DNA of 64,000 bases from Isoetes taiwanensis (GCA_021234155.1 JAJEKV010000111.1:2736968-2800967), one strand, 5' to 3'. Positions 1 through 11,260 are shown, counted from the stretch's first letter. Notes: generated by a model from the letters alone, not told the origin. Translations and numbers: made by a program.

Positions 1-1020
1 AGAGGTGACAATGTAGATAGATTAGGTGATAATTAGAGTATATTATCGTATAGGCCCTTAGAATTTTGTAGCATTGGCGAACCCCCCCAAAAAAACACCC
101 CACCCCCACAAAACAGCAGGTGTTGCTTCTAACATATGGTGCTGTGGATTTTATGTAGCTATCTTTGCAGGTTGAGCTTGTTTATTTTATGTGCCCTATA
201 CCACTTGGATTGGTATCTGGCCATGCGCATGTACTTTGATACCTTCATCTTGCGCTATACTTTGCAAGTCCATCATTAAAAGGTATCTCATGCCTCCCGA
301 TTTTTGGACCCTACTTTCTTTGCACTCCCGATTATGCGCATGAGGTTACCAATCATCTCTGTTTTTTTGTTGTCTCGCATATATATCATATTTGAAATTG
401 GATAGTCCCAAAGCGATTTTGAAATCTTGAGAAAGATCCGTATATGTAGGCCTTTACTCTCTGAGCCATATGCTTTTTTGAGATAAAATGCTTTATCTTT
501 GCCTTCGTTTTTCTCATCTTTGTCCCTTGTCCTTTTTCAAATTCTCTAGGAAATGTGTCGCACGACCCCTTGCTTACCAGTTTTGAAACTGTATTGGTTG
601 CATGTATTCCCGAGCTTGCTACTACTTAACCGATTAATCTCCCCCCTTGGGTTAGGGTTAACAGGAAGAATCAAGTATAATTACTATAACTTACTATTGT
701 ATCAAACATTTTATAGATTTGCGCGAGCCAAACTTTATGTTTCCATATATCATAAATCTGAATTTTTTCAAAAATTTACAAAATTTGCCCTTGGTCTTAT
801 ACACTCAATAGGGCATTCTCAGGTGGGGTAATTCTAATAGGTGCAACAATTCTAGGTGGGGCACCATGTTTGAATGCAAGTAGATTTGCCATACTTATTG
901 CATGTGAACAAAGGTTTGATCACACCTCCATAAAGGTATAGTAATACGTTGTGAATATTCTGAGCTGCTGTTCTCGATTGGGATCGAAGAAGCCCCTAGA
1001 CTTGCCTTTTGTACTCTAAG
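1..1020. other. Intergenic, no gene seen
   Basis: AT-rich sequence with short C and A runs near 83-118. No ORF here resembles a known protein on either strand. Confidence 0.6.
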
Positions 1021-1029
1021 CTGCCTTTC

Positions 1030-1350
1030 TCATCCCTCAGACCTGCCCTTTTCACTCTGAGTTGTCTTTCTCGACTCGCAGGTAGACAAAGGCCCTCCGA
1101 CCCTCCTTTCTTGACCTAGGGTCGAGAAAGGCCTTCAGACCTGTCTTTTTCACTTTTAGTTGTCTTTCTTAACTCGCAAGTTGAGAAAGGCTCTTAGACC
1201 CATCTTTTTCACTCTGAGCTGCCTTTCTCGACTCGTGGGTCAAGAAAGGGAATCAGACGTGCCTTTTTCACTCTTAGTTGCTTTTCTCGACTCGCGGGTC
1301 GAGAAAGGACTTCAGACCTACCTTTTTCACTTTGAGTTGCCGGGTCGAGA
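1030..1350. repeat. 59-bp minisatellite with palindromic core
   Basis: The phrase CAGACCTG...TTTTTCACT recurs at 1038, 1097, 1136, 1195, 1254 and 1313. Spacing is 59 bp except for one truncated copy. Each unit carries an inverted repeat of the form TTTCTCGACTCG / CGGGTCGAGAAAGG, so each copy can fold into a hairpin. Copies differ by scattered substitutions. The short ORF across the array is a by-product of the repeat. Confidence 0.85.
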
Positions 1351-1959
1351 AAGGCAGTTCAGAGTGAAAACGGCATGTTTGATTGCCATTTTCAATCTAG
1401 GGTAAAGACCCTCAGACCTGCCCTTTTAAAAAATGGCCTTCAGAGCTGGTTCTTATTTTGTTTGTCTTGTCTATAGAAACACTTGGCTAACTTGATTTTG
1501 TCTTTTGCAATTTTTATCCCGACCAGATAGTACATGCTTGGGAGCAATGGAATGATTTATTCATTGAAGAAAGAAGGCGAGAAGAGGGTGGTGACATCGG
1601 TTGAACGGACCAGGGCATGGCCGGGAAGCACCTCCTTGTACAAATTTCTATCGTCTTCAGATTGCGCCTGTGGTTTGGATTAGGTTGGAGGATGCTCCAC
1701 ATGTTGTTCATCTTAGATGATCTGTGTATGATGAGGGTATAATCATTGTGATAATAGGGCCACCGTGGCCTCTTCGTCCACTGTATAGACATTGCAACGA
1801 ACTCATTTATAAATAATAATTCTTTCAAGACTAGCACTTTGTTAAAATTAAGTAAACAATTTCCTTTGTCTTTGTTGTATTTTTTCTTTTCTCAACCCGT
1901 CAACCGAGAAAAAAGTGGCAAAATATCTTCATGAAGGGACCGAACCTCATACTTTGGAT
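1351..1959. other. Intergenic, no gene seen
   Basis: Low-complexity AT-rich DNA between the minisatellite and the start of the retroelement relic. No recognisable coding or RNA feature. Confidence 0.5.
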
Positions 1960-2038
1960 TGTGACGACTATATGGGTATTCATATCATATAAATATTTTT
2001 CTCATATGTACAAAAGATGGTCATCACAGGATGCAAAA
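1960..2038 (+). repeat. 5' LTR fragment of the gypsy relic
   Basis: It matches the first ~80 bp of the 3' LTR at 4570 with a few substitutions. It ends in ATGCAAAA, and that same string opens the RNase H region, so the deletion junction lies in a short shared sequence. Confidence 0.75.
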
Positions 2039-2462
2039 TTTTCTTAGATTTGCCAAGTTCTATCGGTGCTTTATTCGGGATTATTCGAAAGTTGCCTTGA
2101 CATGCCTCATGGCAAGGGATATGCCATTTGAATGGAGTGTGGAAGCAGAAACTGCTTTCATTACCCTGAAGCATGCTTTGCTATCCAGTCTTGCTTATGC
2201 AGATCCTTCGCGCCCATATGTTGTGGAAGCAGATGCTTCTGATTTTGCTCTTGGCAGTATCATGTCACAGGAGGGGGATGACTATGAGCTACATCTGATC
2301 GCCTATTACTCATGGAAGTTCCAGGCTGCCAAAAATAACTATCCAATTTATGACAAGGAGTTGTTGGCTATAGTTGATTCTTTCGAGTGGAGACGTTTCC
2401 TGGAAGGATCTTCTCATAAGATCACAGTCTATATGGATCATCAAAATCTGAAATATTTTTAG
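2031..2462 (+). pseudogene. Ty3/gypsy RT end and RNase H domain (relic)
   Basis: The 143-aa frame begins with the RT thumb motif (FLRFAKFYRCFIRDYS) and continues into RNase H: VVEADASDFALG, then YPIYDKELLAIV, then YMDHQNLKYF. These are the usual DAS, E and D-H blocks of the Ty3/gypsy RNase H. The frame closes at a stop after KYF, where functional elements continue to the connection domain. No intact RT palm precedes it because of the upstream deletion. It is non-functional. Confidence 0.85.
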
Positions 2463-2699
2463 TCTACTTGAGTGCTCAACTGTCGTTGCATACTCAAGTA
2501 TTATCCCTCATCGATTTTGTGATCAAGTATCATCGTAGACCTCTCCAAAGGGAGGTATGTTGCCATATCTCGATGCTCCTACCTTGAGCCCAAGCCGGAT
2601 GATCCCGCATTTGATCAGCAATCACAGGTTATCATAGGGCCTGATCAGTTCTAGCTTATGGCCATTACTTTGTTCGAGAGGCCTCATGATGCAGCTTTG

Positions 2700-3968
2700 T
2701 TGGAGTCTATTCGGGCATCTCTGTTCTTCGATCTATTGACTGAAGATGTATTTTCACATCTTGGCTCAGTATCATCTTCCTGACAAATGTGATCAGACTA
2801 TGATCTTTTTGGAATTCGAGATGGATTTCTGTCCATGATGGACTCCTGTATGTTCCAAACAAGGGGGCGTCACCTTGTGGAACCTGTCAAAACCACGTGC
2901 ATCAATGGGAGGGGGCGATTTTTTACCCTTTTTCGTATGTATATTAGGGGTCATAGGGGTTTTGAGATGTTCTTCTAGTTGTAAAACCATACAGAAAGGG
3001 GTCAAATTTGCCTATCAGAAATACGTATACTAGGGGTTTTTCGGCTATCCTATGCACGCAGGTGGCATATCCCTTATAAAGAAGGTGGATCCCCCGGGGT
3101 TCCAAATGGTACTTCCCGACCTCAGGTTCTCCAGGCCTGTCATGACTTGCTTATGGCTGGACATTTTGGAGTAGCCAAGACTCTTGAACTGATTAGTCGA
3201 GAGCATTGGTGGTCTGGGCTTCGCACTCTGTCGAAGCTTTTATTTGATCTTGTGATATCTACTGTCGAGCGAAGGTTCCGAGACTTAGATTCTTCATGGT
3301 CTTCTTCAGCCATTGCCTGTTCCAGATGGATCTTGGAAGAGTATTTCTGTGGACTTTATTCTAGAACTGCCACTCTCTAGGAGGCATGATGCCATCATGG
3401 TCGTTGTCAATCGTTTCTCGAAGATGGCTCATTTTATTTCCCACGACGTCACCATCACCAATGAAGAAACAACTGATCTTTTCCTTCGTGAAGTAGCCAG
3501 GCCTTATGGACTGCCCAAATCGTGGACCCTAGTTCGTCGCAGGCTTTTGAAAGCAGGTTTTGGAGTTATTGCATGTTGACAGCTCATTGACATCCATTCA
3601 TCATTCACAAAGTAATGGACAAGCGGAGTGCACTAATCAGACTCTGGAACAATATTTGAAGTGTTTTATCAGTTCTCAGCAAGATGATTGGGTCGATTAT
3701 CTTCCATTAGCTGAGTCAATACATGCTCGTAAATCGTAGTGTCGAGTCTCGACTTGAGAACTCCATGCACTTTAATCGGATCTTTAGCATCATCTTCTTC
3801 GGGCACAGAAGTGCTATCCACATTATGCCAATTTACATCATCAGGAAGCTCATGCGTTTCATGTTTGTCTGGTTTCTTCATAGGGACCTCCCTAATTCAC
3901 GTCCCCTCAACAAGCTTGACTATCGTTGCCTTGGGTCCTTACCGGATCACGACCCAGATTAGCGATGT
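2700..3968 (+). pseudogene. Ty3/gypsy integrase (relic, interrupted by a MITE)
   Basis: Pieces in shifting frames read as an integrase. HLPDKC lies near 2770 and LYVPN at 2845. After the MITE, GTSRPQVLQACHDLLMAGHFG (zinc-binding H residues) begins near 3107, and VDFILELPLSRRHDAIMVVV at about 3345 holds the first catalytic Asp. NGQAECTNQTLEQYLK near 3610 holds the catalytic Glu. The second Asp region and the CxxC of the zinc finger are damaged. The tail near 3910 (RPLNKLDYRCLG) matches the integrase C-terminal domain. Confidence 0.75.
2860..3098 (+). mobile_element. hAT-like MITE, copy 1, inside the gypsy relic
   Basis: A 239-bp insertion splits the integrase sequence. It is flanked by a perfect 8-bp duplication GTTCCAAA at 2852-2859 and 3099-3106. 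Removing one copy rejoins LYVPN with GTSRP. The ends are imperfect terminal inverted repeats: CAAGGGGGCGTCACCTT at the left, and the reverse complement of the right end reads CCCGGGGGATCCACCTT. An 8-bp duplication with a CA(A)GGG-type end is typical of hAT transposons. It has no coding capacity. A second copy lies at 30339-30574. Confidence 0.8.
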
Positions 3969-4205
3969 GACAGTCTGCACAAGATTAGTCTAATATGAAT
4001 AAACAAGAACTAAAAATGGGAGAATGTAAAGTTTATAGATCTGAATTCAAGTTGTGTGATGAAATTTGTGTTATAGCAAAAGTGAAAAAAGTAAGAGAAT
4101 GTAAGTAAATGATGAAAGCACCTACCCGAAGAAGTGTAAAATGATATGCTGAAGAAGGAAACAACATGAAAAGAGGCATGGCCACTTGGCTGTAATAGGA
4201 TGCAT
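3969..4205. other. Unidentified insertion in the gypsy relic
   Basis: This AT-rich segment separates two parts of the integrase C-terminus that would otherwise be contiguous (LDYRCLG... and RLELPPVVRLHLVLHVSLLEPY). I saw no target duplication or terminal repeat. Confidence 0.4.
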
Positions 4206-4569
4206 CTATGGAGTCCGGCTCGAGCTCCCTCCTGTTGTTCGTCTCCATCTAGTATTGCATGTTTCTCTATTGGAGCCCTACAAGTTAATCCTTTCCCAAA
4301 TCGTGTTCTTCCGCCACCACTACTAGTGAAAATTGACGATCATGAGGAGTTCGAGGTTTGAGAGATTTTGCACTCCAAGTTTCTGCGTTGGCGATTGTAT
4401 TACTTCGTCGATTGGAAAGGTTACTCACCAAGTGATAGAACCTAAGGGCCTACCGAGAATCTGATGAATGTGTTTGATAAAATTGTGGAGTTTCACCGAT
4501 GTTACCTGGATAAGCAAAGTTCGAGCACCCCGGCTTCAAGAACTCCTTGTCGCGGTAGGAGGGAGATGA
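4206..4569 (+). pseudogene. Integrase C-terminus and chromodomain (relic)
   Basis: Conceptual translation gives LELPPVVRLHLVLHVSLLEPY, then DDHEEFEV, then EILHSKFLRWRLYYFVDWKGY followed by ENLMN. This is the standard Ty3/gypsy order of integrase tail then chromodomain. Stops after FEV and after SDRT show decay. It ends just before the polypurine tract and the 3' LTR. Confidence 0.8.
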
Positions 4570-4960
4570 TGTGACGATCATATGGGTATTCGTACCATAT
4601 GAATATTTTACTCATATGTCCAAAAGATGGTCTTCATACAGATGCAAAAAAAGTAGTCGCACAGGGCAGGGTTAGAACTTACAACCTTCTAGCTATGAGT
4701 CACACACCTTTACTAAATACACTGCCGATGCTTGCTGAAGACATTCCTACACATCTTCTTCATATGCAGGGATGTTCCAGGAGGTTCTAGAATATTTTAG
4801 AACCTACATGCATGCGCGACAATTGACATGATCTTGCCCATTGGAGTGGCACGATCATGATCGTTGGCCTAGATATATATATATATATAGAGGCACCTCT
4901 TTCTTGTCGAATCATTCTGGTTCAACACCAGTCTTGAGCCTTGTAAGCATGTCTCTCATA
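4570..4960 (+). repeat. 3' LTR of the gypsy relic (left part)
   Basis: It begins TGTGACGATC right after the purine tract and matches 1960-2038 over its first 80 bp. It contains a TA-dinucleotide run near 4872-4890 that could serve as a TATA element. The right boundary is uncertain because the 5' copy is too short to define it. Confidence 0.55.
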
Positions 4961-6494
4961 TTCTTGTCTGCCTTCGGGTCATTGTATTCTTGTTTCTTCA
5001 CCATATATCAAATATCTTGCCGATCTTGGCGTACTTCTTCTGCATTTCTTGCGTATTTTCCTTATTTTTGCCCGAATTCATGACACGCACGTCTTTTTCT
5101 CGTAAAATAAGAGGATTCTAGAAAAAATCGCTTGAGTCCAACTTTAATTATTTGGTGCTTACATGCAATAGTGACGAACATGAGCACTCCATTTTAGATT
5201 TATCTTGAAGCTCGTTCTCCCATTTCCATGGCAGATTAATTCTCCCCTAGATCTCAGAGCTATGGTCAGGCTTTGATCATGCCCAAAAGAGGTGTCTCTC
5301 CTTTTGTTTTGTCTAGAATATTGTTGCACATGCACATTGTCCCTGCTGCCCTCTCAAACAGCTGAGTCCAGACATGTTTGCTACCTAAACATGTCAAAGA
5401 GAGCGGAGAGCACTTTTGAGAGCCGCAAGATAGAAGCAAACACATGAGCACGCACCCAAAACTCGTTCCATTTCTGCATCCCACCTCCTTTAACAAGCTC
5501 TTCATGGTCCTGCTTGGATATTCAACTCCCGAGGCACCACTTAGATGAATCAAAGGCCAAATTCACCAAGAAAGGGATCTCTAGATAGCTTTAATGATGG
5601 CGAAGATGCAACAGAGCATCAAGCTCCTCCCAACGTCGTAGCTACTCTGGTGAAAACAAACAAGTCAAGCTCCTCCCAACGCCATAGCTACTCCAGTGAA
5701 GACAAACAAGTTCTGCATAGACGACCGGACGACAAAATAATGGATGGCAATAGAGCCCTACTCACGCCGTCTAATGCCGCTCCACATTCCAATTGGGTCA
5801 TCCAAATTGCACATTCGACGGCATAAAACAGAATATACAACTAACCAGCAGAAGTGTCGTAAACAGGGTTCAAAATTAGAAATCGCCATGACAGGTAAAA
5901 ACGCCTGCTTATATTTAAGGTTACGGGAAATACACAAATTTGCATATCCTTAGAAAATTATATAAAATGACCTGAAAAAACGTCGGTAATTTTTTTTATT
6001 ATCGAAAATTTTTTAAAATGGTCGGATTTTTCAGGGTCGAACGCCCCCAATCTCGAACCCTGGCCGTAAATATCAGACACGATGGTGTGGGAGCACATGA
6101 AACTTCCGCCTCAAATCTGAAGTGCATTTTCTTAAAGCTGCGTAGGCCAGAATGCTTATCTATGTTTTTCTAGCTATAGCGACCACAATTCTACAAACAA
6201 GACGACGTGGCCAAATCAAGGCTGTTCAATGTCATGGCATTGGCAACTATTTATGCTACTGAAAAAATATCTACACAGCAAAAATAATGCCGCCAATTTA
6301 CAATGTAGCCGCCCGCAAATAAAAAACAAACGGCATACAAACCAACGGCTCAGATGCGGCGATCGGGCGGCAGCCTTATCACAAGTGGATTACCCTGACG
6401 GATAAGAGCAAGCGATTATGCCGATGTAAGATCAGAACCGTCGAGGACATCTTGTTCAAATAGACGTGCCTCCAGAGTCTCGGAGCTTTTGGCT
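4961..6494. other. Intergenic / upstream of the BTB gene
   Basis: No protein-coding homology recognised. It contains a two-copy tandem duplication of 46 bp (CAAGCTCCTCCCAACG at 5620 and 5666). The last few hundred bases should include the promoter and 5' UTR of the BTB gene, but I could not pick out a TATA box with confidence. Confidence 0.5.
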
Positions 6495-8090
6495 ATGGCG
6501 ACGACGCAGCAACCACGCAGGAAAAGACAGAGGGGGATAAGCCGGAGCGCTTGTAGCGACAGTAGCCGTATTGCCCAGCTTATAGATCCTCATGATTCTC
6601 TGTTTCTTCAGGTGGGCGATGAAGATGTCGATGATCAGTCCAATTCTCATCGCCCCCATCGCTATTCCGGCCCCAAAGTACTCGATCATAATGGAGACGA
6701 TGATTCTGTTTCGGATGAAGACGCCCCATTTCAAGAAATTCAACAGCAGGCGGAGGATTTGGCCCCAGGGACCGGATTAGGGTTTTGGCGTTCTGGATTG
6801 AATGGATTTGGGGATGATAAAGACGGTGCGGATGTTGTTGTACATTTGGAAGAGGTTCCCGTTACAGATGTAGCTGCAACTGGTAGCGTTTGTGAAACAG
6901 AGGTATGTTCTGTTCAGGCTCCTTCTGAACATGCAATGAAGCATTCATGGCGATTGCATTCCCGTATTCTTGTTAGATCAAGGTATTTTGCAGCTTTGCT
7001 GTCAGAGAGATGGCAGGAGAAGGGAAATTTAGATGAAAACCTCTCGATTATCCATGTGACACTAAATGTCAGCCCATCTGTCCCAATTTCCAGTTACATT
7101 ACCACTCTTAGATTGTTGTACACTGGAGATTTTTCCGGTGTTATTGTCGATGTACCTACTGCCATAGCTATTCTTCCCGTGGCAGCAGAGCTTTTGTTTG
7201 ATGAGTGCATAACTGCATGTGTGAATTTTTTGGAGGCGGTTCCATGGACCAAGGAGCAAGAGAGGCAAGTTGTGAAGGTAATATCATATTTGCAGCTTGA
7301 AGAGGCTTCTGATCTCTTGGCTCGGGTTACTTCTGGTAAAGAAACTGCAGTAGAGGACATGCTGCATGAATTGGTTGATATAGCAACTCATAGGCACCAG
7401 AATGCAGTTTCAGTAAAGGCTTTTGTAGCAAAAATCTTAAGCAACCATTCTTCAAGACATACTGTCAAGTTGGTTCTTGATAAAGCATTTCAAAATAGCC
7501 TGAAGATGGTGAAAGATTCTGTTGAAGAGTATTCAAGTCCAAATGTGAGAGGCAGGTATGATGAGATTGAGGCTATGCAGCGGCATAATTTGCACACGGC
7601 CGTAGCAGCAGGGCGGCGATTGCTGTGGCTGGTAGAAAGAATGATCGAATTAAGGGTAGCTGGGACTGCAGTTTCAGAATGGAGTGAACAGAGTGCTTTT
7701 ACTGCCAACCTGCAGAAGACATTCAATGAAGATGTGTGGAGGAATAATGTTCCTAATTTACCATCAGTCTTACTTCGCTGCACTTGCCGCTTGGCTAATG
7801 CCATGGTGAGTGGCCATATCCTTGCATCAAGAGACGTGCGTAAAAAGCTAGTGAGGGATTGGCTTCCAGTTCTTGTAACTTCAAAAGAAAATGTGCCATC
7901 TTTGCATTCAAATAAGCAACTTCATCAAGATCTAGAAACTGTCTTCTTGCAGCTTATTTCAACCTTGCCAGTTCCTGATGCGCAGGAGCTGCTAAAGCAG
8001 TGCCTGAATTTTGCCTCTGCTAATGTTGATGATAGTTCTCAGCTTGCAATGGCATTTAGTACTTGGTTTAGAAGGGCAAGCAAGACATAG
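6495..8090 (+). CDS. BTB/POZ domain protein (At1g63850/At2g13690-like)
   Basis: Intronless 531-aa protein. Plant proteins of this family are thought to act as substrate adaptors for CUL3 ubiquitin ligases; the specific target is unknown. The N-terminal ~140 residues are low-complexity and acidic, with a basic start (TTQQPRRKRQRG) that may be a nuclear signal. A degenerate BTB fold follows, with the HSWRLHSRILVRSRYFAALLSERW block near residues 150-175 and TLRLLYTGDF near 205. The signature FLEAVPWTKEQE near 245 and the long helical C-terminal region ending in FSTWFRRA match the plant family. I start at the ATG at 6495; the frame can be extended two codons to a TTG, which is not a credible plant start. 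No frameshift or stop is seen, and it is probably functional. Confidence 0.88.
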   Translation: MATTQQPRRKRQRGISRSACSDSSRIAQLIDPHDSLFLQVGDEDVDDQSNSHRPHRYSGPKVLDHNGDDDSVSDEDAPFQEIQQQAEDLAPGTGLGFWRSGLNGFGDDKDGADVVVHLEEVPVTDVAATGSVCETEVCSVQAPSEHAMKHSWRLHSRILVRSRYFAALLSERWQEKGNLDENLSIIHVTLNVSPSVPISSYITTLRLLYTGDFSGVIVDVPTAIAILPVAAELLFDECITACVNFLEAVPWTKEQERQVVKVISYLQLEEASDLLARVTSGKETAVEDMLHELVDIATHRHQNAVSVKAFVAKILSNHSSRHTVKLVLDKAFQNSLKMVKDSVEEYSSPNVRGRYDEIEAMQRHNLHTAVAAGRRLLWLVERMIELRVAGTAVSEWSEQSAFTANLQKTFNEDVWRNNVPNLPSVLLRCTCRLANAMVSGHILASRDVRKKLVRDWLPVLVTSKENVPSLHSNKQLHQDLETVFLQLISTLPVPDAQELLKQCLNFASANVDDSSQLAMAFSTWFRRASKT

Positions 8091-8245
8091 AAGGTTTAGA
8101 AGGGCAAGCAAGACATAGAGGCAAAGTGTCTTTGGTGCTGTATATATTACTATGTATTTACGTTTCAATCCTGGCAGTTTCTCATGCTCAGGAGCTGCGA
8201 AAAGCAGTGTCTTGAGTTTTCCCTCTGCTACAGTTGCCAGCAAGG
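8067..8245 (+). repeat. Duplications of the BTB gene 3' end
   Basis: A 28-bp unit (GGTTTAGAAGGGCAAGCAAG...) that includes the stop codon is repeated head to tail at about 8066-8122. Further on, 8170-8240 is an imperfect copy of the coding segment near 7967-8028: CAGGAGCTGC...AAGCAGTG...GAATTTTGCCTCTGCTA in the gene, and CAGGAGCTGC...AAGCAGTG...GAGTTTTCCCTCTGCTA in the copy. The last exon has therefore been partly duplicated into its own 3' UTR. Confidence 0.75.
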
Positions 8246-9700
8246 TGAGTGTGGTGCTGTATATTATGTTGTACTTTAGCTTGTAAACTTGTTATATTGT
8301 AGACCTGTTACAATTTTTGTTGAATAGTTCTATTTATCTCAACTGTATAGAGGTATATACATGCCTCTCTCTTTTTGTCGAAAGAGGGTGGTTTATATTT
8401 TTTAATATGCATTGCCTGATTCAATACAGGGTTCATTGTGTTGGAAAGCGGTGCAAATTAGGCAACAGCACTCTCCTTCCATGGTTGTGATATGAAAACA
8501 AGATGATGATACAGTTGTCATTGGCAAAAGATGTATGACTTTTGGATCAGTAATGTATTATATGAGCTAATTACAACCTGAAGAATTGGTTTAAAATGTA
8601 AAATATGTTGACATGCAAGAGTGCAGGGTACTATAATTTCTGAGCTTATTCCATTGCAAAGTTCGGGCCACTAGTCAAAAGTATAATAATAAAAAATATA
8701 GGAGAGGAAAAATATTGAAAGAGTTGATTGATTTGGAGTTGACATATCTGGACCACTATTATTGTGGAATGATGCAAATGACACCAAGTACACAAATCGA
8801 AGGAGAAAAGCTCCTTTACCTCTTTGACAACCAGGGACACGTCTTCTCTTCTGAAAGCCTGGTAGATATTTAAGTAGCAGGGCCAAACCAAGCAAAACAG
8901 GTGTAGCCCATCTAGCTCTTTGGTAATTTGTGTCCTTATATAATATCTTAATCTTGTTATTATACTTTCTCGTGCAAAAGACATCTTATGTTCCTGTTCT
9001 GGACATGCGAAAATTAACTAACTCCCAAGTAATACTTTGCTAGTTGTTTTCAAAATTCTTTTCTGTTTTTATAACTTATGAGCCGGGAGTGGCAAGCAAA
9101 AGCAATGAGTTGGATGTCCCGCAGGGTTTGATCCCTGCAACTTAACATTCATAGCTAGTAAAAAGAACATTTTTTTTTTCCGCGCCCATCTAAATGATCC
9201 ATGCTTGTGATTTTCTGATTTTCTATCTCCCTCCATGTTTTGTGGTAGCTTCAATTCTTCTCATCCCCATTCGCCATAGCCCGTGCCACCTACTATTTTA
9301 TATTTGTACCACCTATATTTTATATTGTGGGGGGGGCATTATCAGTTCGCTTGGTGCCCTTCTAGTTGGGTTTTCCAGCTCGCGTATAGCCCTCCTAGCT
9401 GGTTTTTTGTTCTTACATCAGACTGCATGGGCCCATTCATTAATTGAATATTTTGATCTTGTGTTTATGTTATGTAGAATGGCATGGGGGAAGCCATTCT
9501 TGCTGCCCCATGACGAATCGGGCTCGCGTGTAGGGCGACTGATTCTATGGAGTCATGGGGCGCGAAGCTGACCCCATGCCATTTCTCGTCAAAGGTAAGA
9601 CCCGGGCCGGATTCTCTGGGTTCGGAGGGGCGATTTGCCATTCTTGACAAGAATGGTTCAAGAAGATGCAAGAACGGTGATCCACTTACCTTGACGGAAT
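8246..9700. other. Intergenic, no gene seen
   Basis: AT-rich DNA. Near 9110-9150, GTTGGATGTCCCGCAGGGTTTGATCCCTGCAAC includes a tRNA-like B-box sequence close to an A/T run, so a SINE remnant is possible but weak. No coding homology. Confidence 0.45.
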
Positions 9701-9702
9701 GA

Positions 9703-9960
9703 TAAATGTCTTTTATCCCATGTTGATGAATTATCTAAATCGTGACTCAAATCATAATGTTTATGGATTGATGAACGCCTTTTATCCCATGTTGATGAAT
9801 CATCCAAATCGTGCTTGAAATCATAATTTGCAGCATCGAGGCTAGGAATAGTGCACTAACAATGGTCAAGGAACAAGGAAATAGTGCTTTCAATCATAAT
9901 TTAACGCATGCAGAGGTAGGGAATCCTCCACTAACAATGGTCAAGGAGCAAGGAAATAAC
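9703..9960. repeat. Two adjacent short tandem duplications (68 and 75 bp)
   Basis: CTTTTATCCCATGTTGATGAA occurs at 9711 and 9779 with ~68 bp between starts. Immediately after, CACTAACAATGGTCAAGGA occurs at 9854 and 9929 (75 bp apart). Each is a two-copy tandem with minor differences. Confidence 0.85.
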
Positions 9961-10570
9961 AATAATCAAGTTAACAAAATCTATACACAAACATTTCACA
10001 AATTGAGTCGAAGAATCCATGCAATTAAAATGATACATTGTTTTCTACCATAGCTGCACATGGTTCTCGATAAAACAATGGAACAATTATTTACAATAAT
10101 CACTTCATTTTTCCACCTATCACATTGAGTAATTCCCATTCAATTGCTACAGAGAAATACTTGATCCCAAAGTTCTGGTATAATAAAAAAGTTTTTCCCT
10201 TTTGAAGATCCAATTATGTTTGAATAATTACCCAATTATTGCGCGTGCACCTATTTGTCTTGATATGATCTTGTGACTTTAATAAGAGGCAAGCTAAGAC
10301 AACATGGTAAGAATTGAAAAAAATAACAGTAATAATCCAATGCAAAATTACCTTTTGCTTTAGTGTGAGCACTCCAAAATCGGGATAACCACAATCGTCG
10401 GTTGTAGCGAGGGATTGTCTACTATGATGGGTTAGCCGAGGAAGATGGATACTCAATCTTAGAATGTTGACAGAATGCCAATCTTAGAAATCAAAAGCTA
10501 GAGAGTGGTTGCCTTCTAGAGTAAGAATGCATCTTCCAGAGCACAACATAGCAATAACATATCAAGATTT
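9961..10570. other. Intergenic, no gene seen
   Basis: AT-rich, without recognisable coding, RNA or repeat features. Confidence 0.5.
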
Positions 10571-10722
10571 GAATATGTAGCAAAATAACAGGGGTTCCAG
10601 GGGGATTTGATATGGATGTAAAAAATAACAATTCTTGAAACCATAAACCATAGATCCCTAAAACAATTGAATGGCTTGTTATAAAAAAAAATATATAGAT
10701 TTGAGATAAAAAATAATCACAT

Positions 10723-10793
10723 TAGCTCACTGGATATATTGGTTAAAGTAGTCTTATTAGGACATGGAGTTATTTTGGTAGAGGTTCGAGCCC
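10723..10793 (+). promoter_or_regulatory. Candidate RNA polymerase III internal promoter (A and B boxes)
   Basis: TAGCTCACTGG at 10723-10733 fits the tRNA A-box consensus and GGTTCGAGCCC at 10783-10793 fits the B-box consensus. They are 60 bp apart, a little longer than in a plain tRNA gene. The intervening sequence does not fold as an obvious tRNA, so this looks like a SINE-type promoter rather than a tRNA gene. Confidence 0.5.
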
Positions 10794-11260
10794 CCTTATT
10801 TCATATTCTAAAATCTTAGGCAAAGCCGTATAGAGGTTCGATATTCCCTCAAAGCCTTAGGCGAAAGCGTATTTCATATTTCAAAATCATAAGCCTCAAT
10901 CATAAATGACTATAAATGAGGTGTTCAGGAGGCCCCAACATGTCTGATGCGGATTGGTAGGATCGAAGCCGAATCCATGGACGAGTCGCGGTAGTCCTCA
11001 GTGCACCTCGTTTAGAATATGTAGCAAAATAACAGGGGTTCCAGGGGGATTTGGTATGGATGTAAAAAATAGCAATTCTTGAAACCATAAACCATATATC
11101 CCTAAAACAATTGAATGGCTTGTTATAAAAAAAAATATAGATTTGAGATAAAAAATAATCATATTAGCTCACTGGATATATTGGTTAAAGTAGCCTTATT
11201 AGAACATGGAGTTATTTTGGTAGAGGTTCGAGCCCCCATATTTCATATTCTAAAATCTTA

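Larger units (their letters stand above)
1960..4960 (+). mobile_element. Ty3/gypsy (chromovirus-type) relic, internally deleted
   Basis: About 79 bp at 1960-2038 match the sequence starting at 4570 (TGTGACG then CATATGGGTATT), so both are copies of the LTR start. Between them, in order, lie RNase H, the integrase zinc-binding and core regions, the integrase C-terminus and a chromodomain, all with stops and frameshifts. Gag, protease and most of reverse transcriptase are missing, because the 5' LTR fragment runs straight into the end of RT. A purine-rich tract (AGGAGGGAGATGA) precedes the 3' LTR. Two later insertions interrupt the body, a MITE at 2860-3098 and an unidentified piece at about 3969-4205. 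The right end of the 3' LTR could not be fixed, so the end coordinate is approximate. Confidence 0.8.

Noticed and set aside
6489-6494. TTG start two codons upstream of the BTB ATG
   Set aside because: Plant mRNAs rarely start at TTG and an ATG follows immediately.
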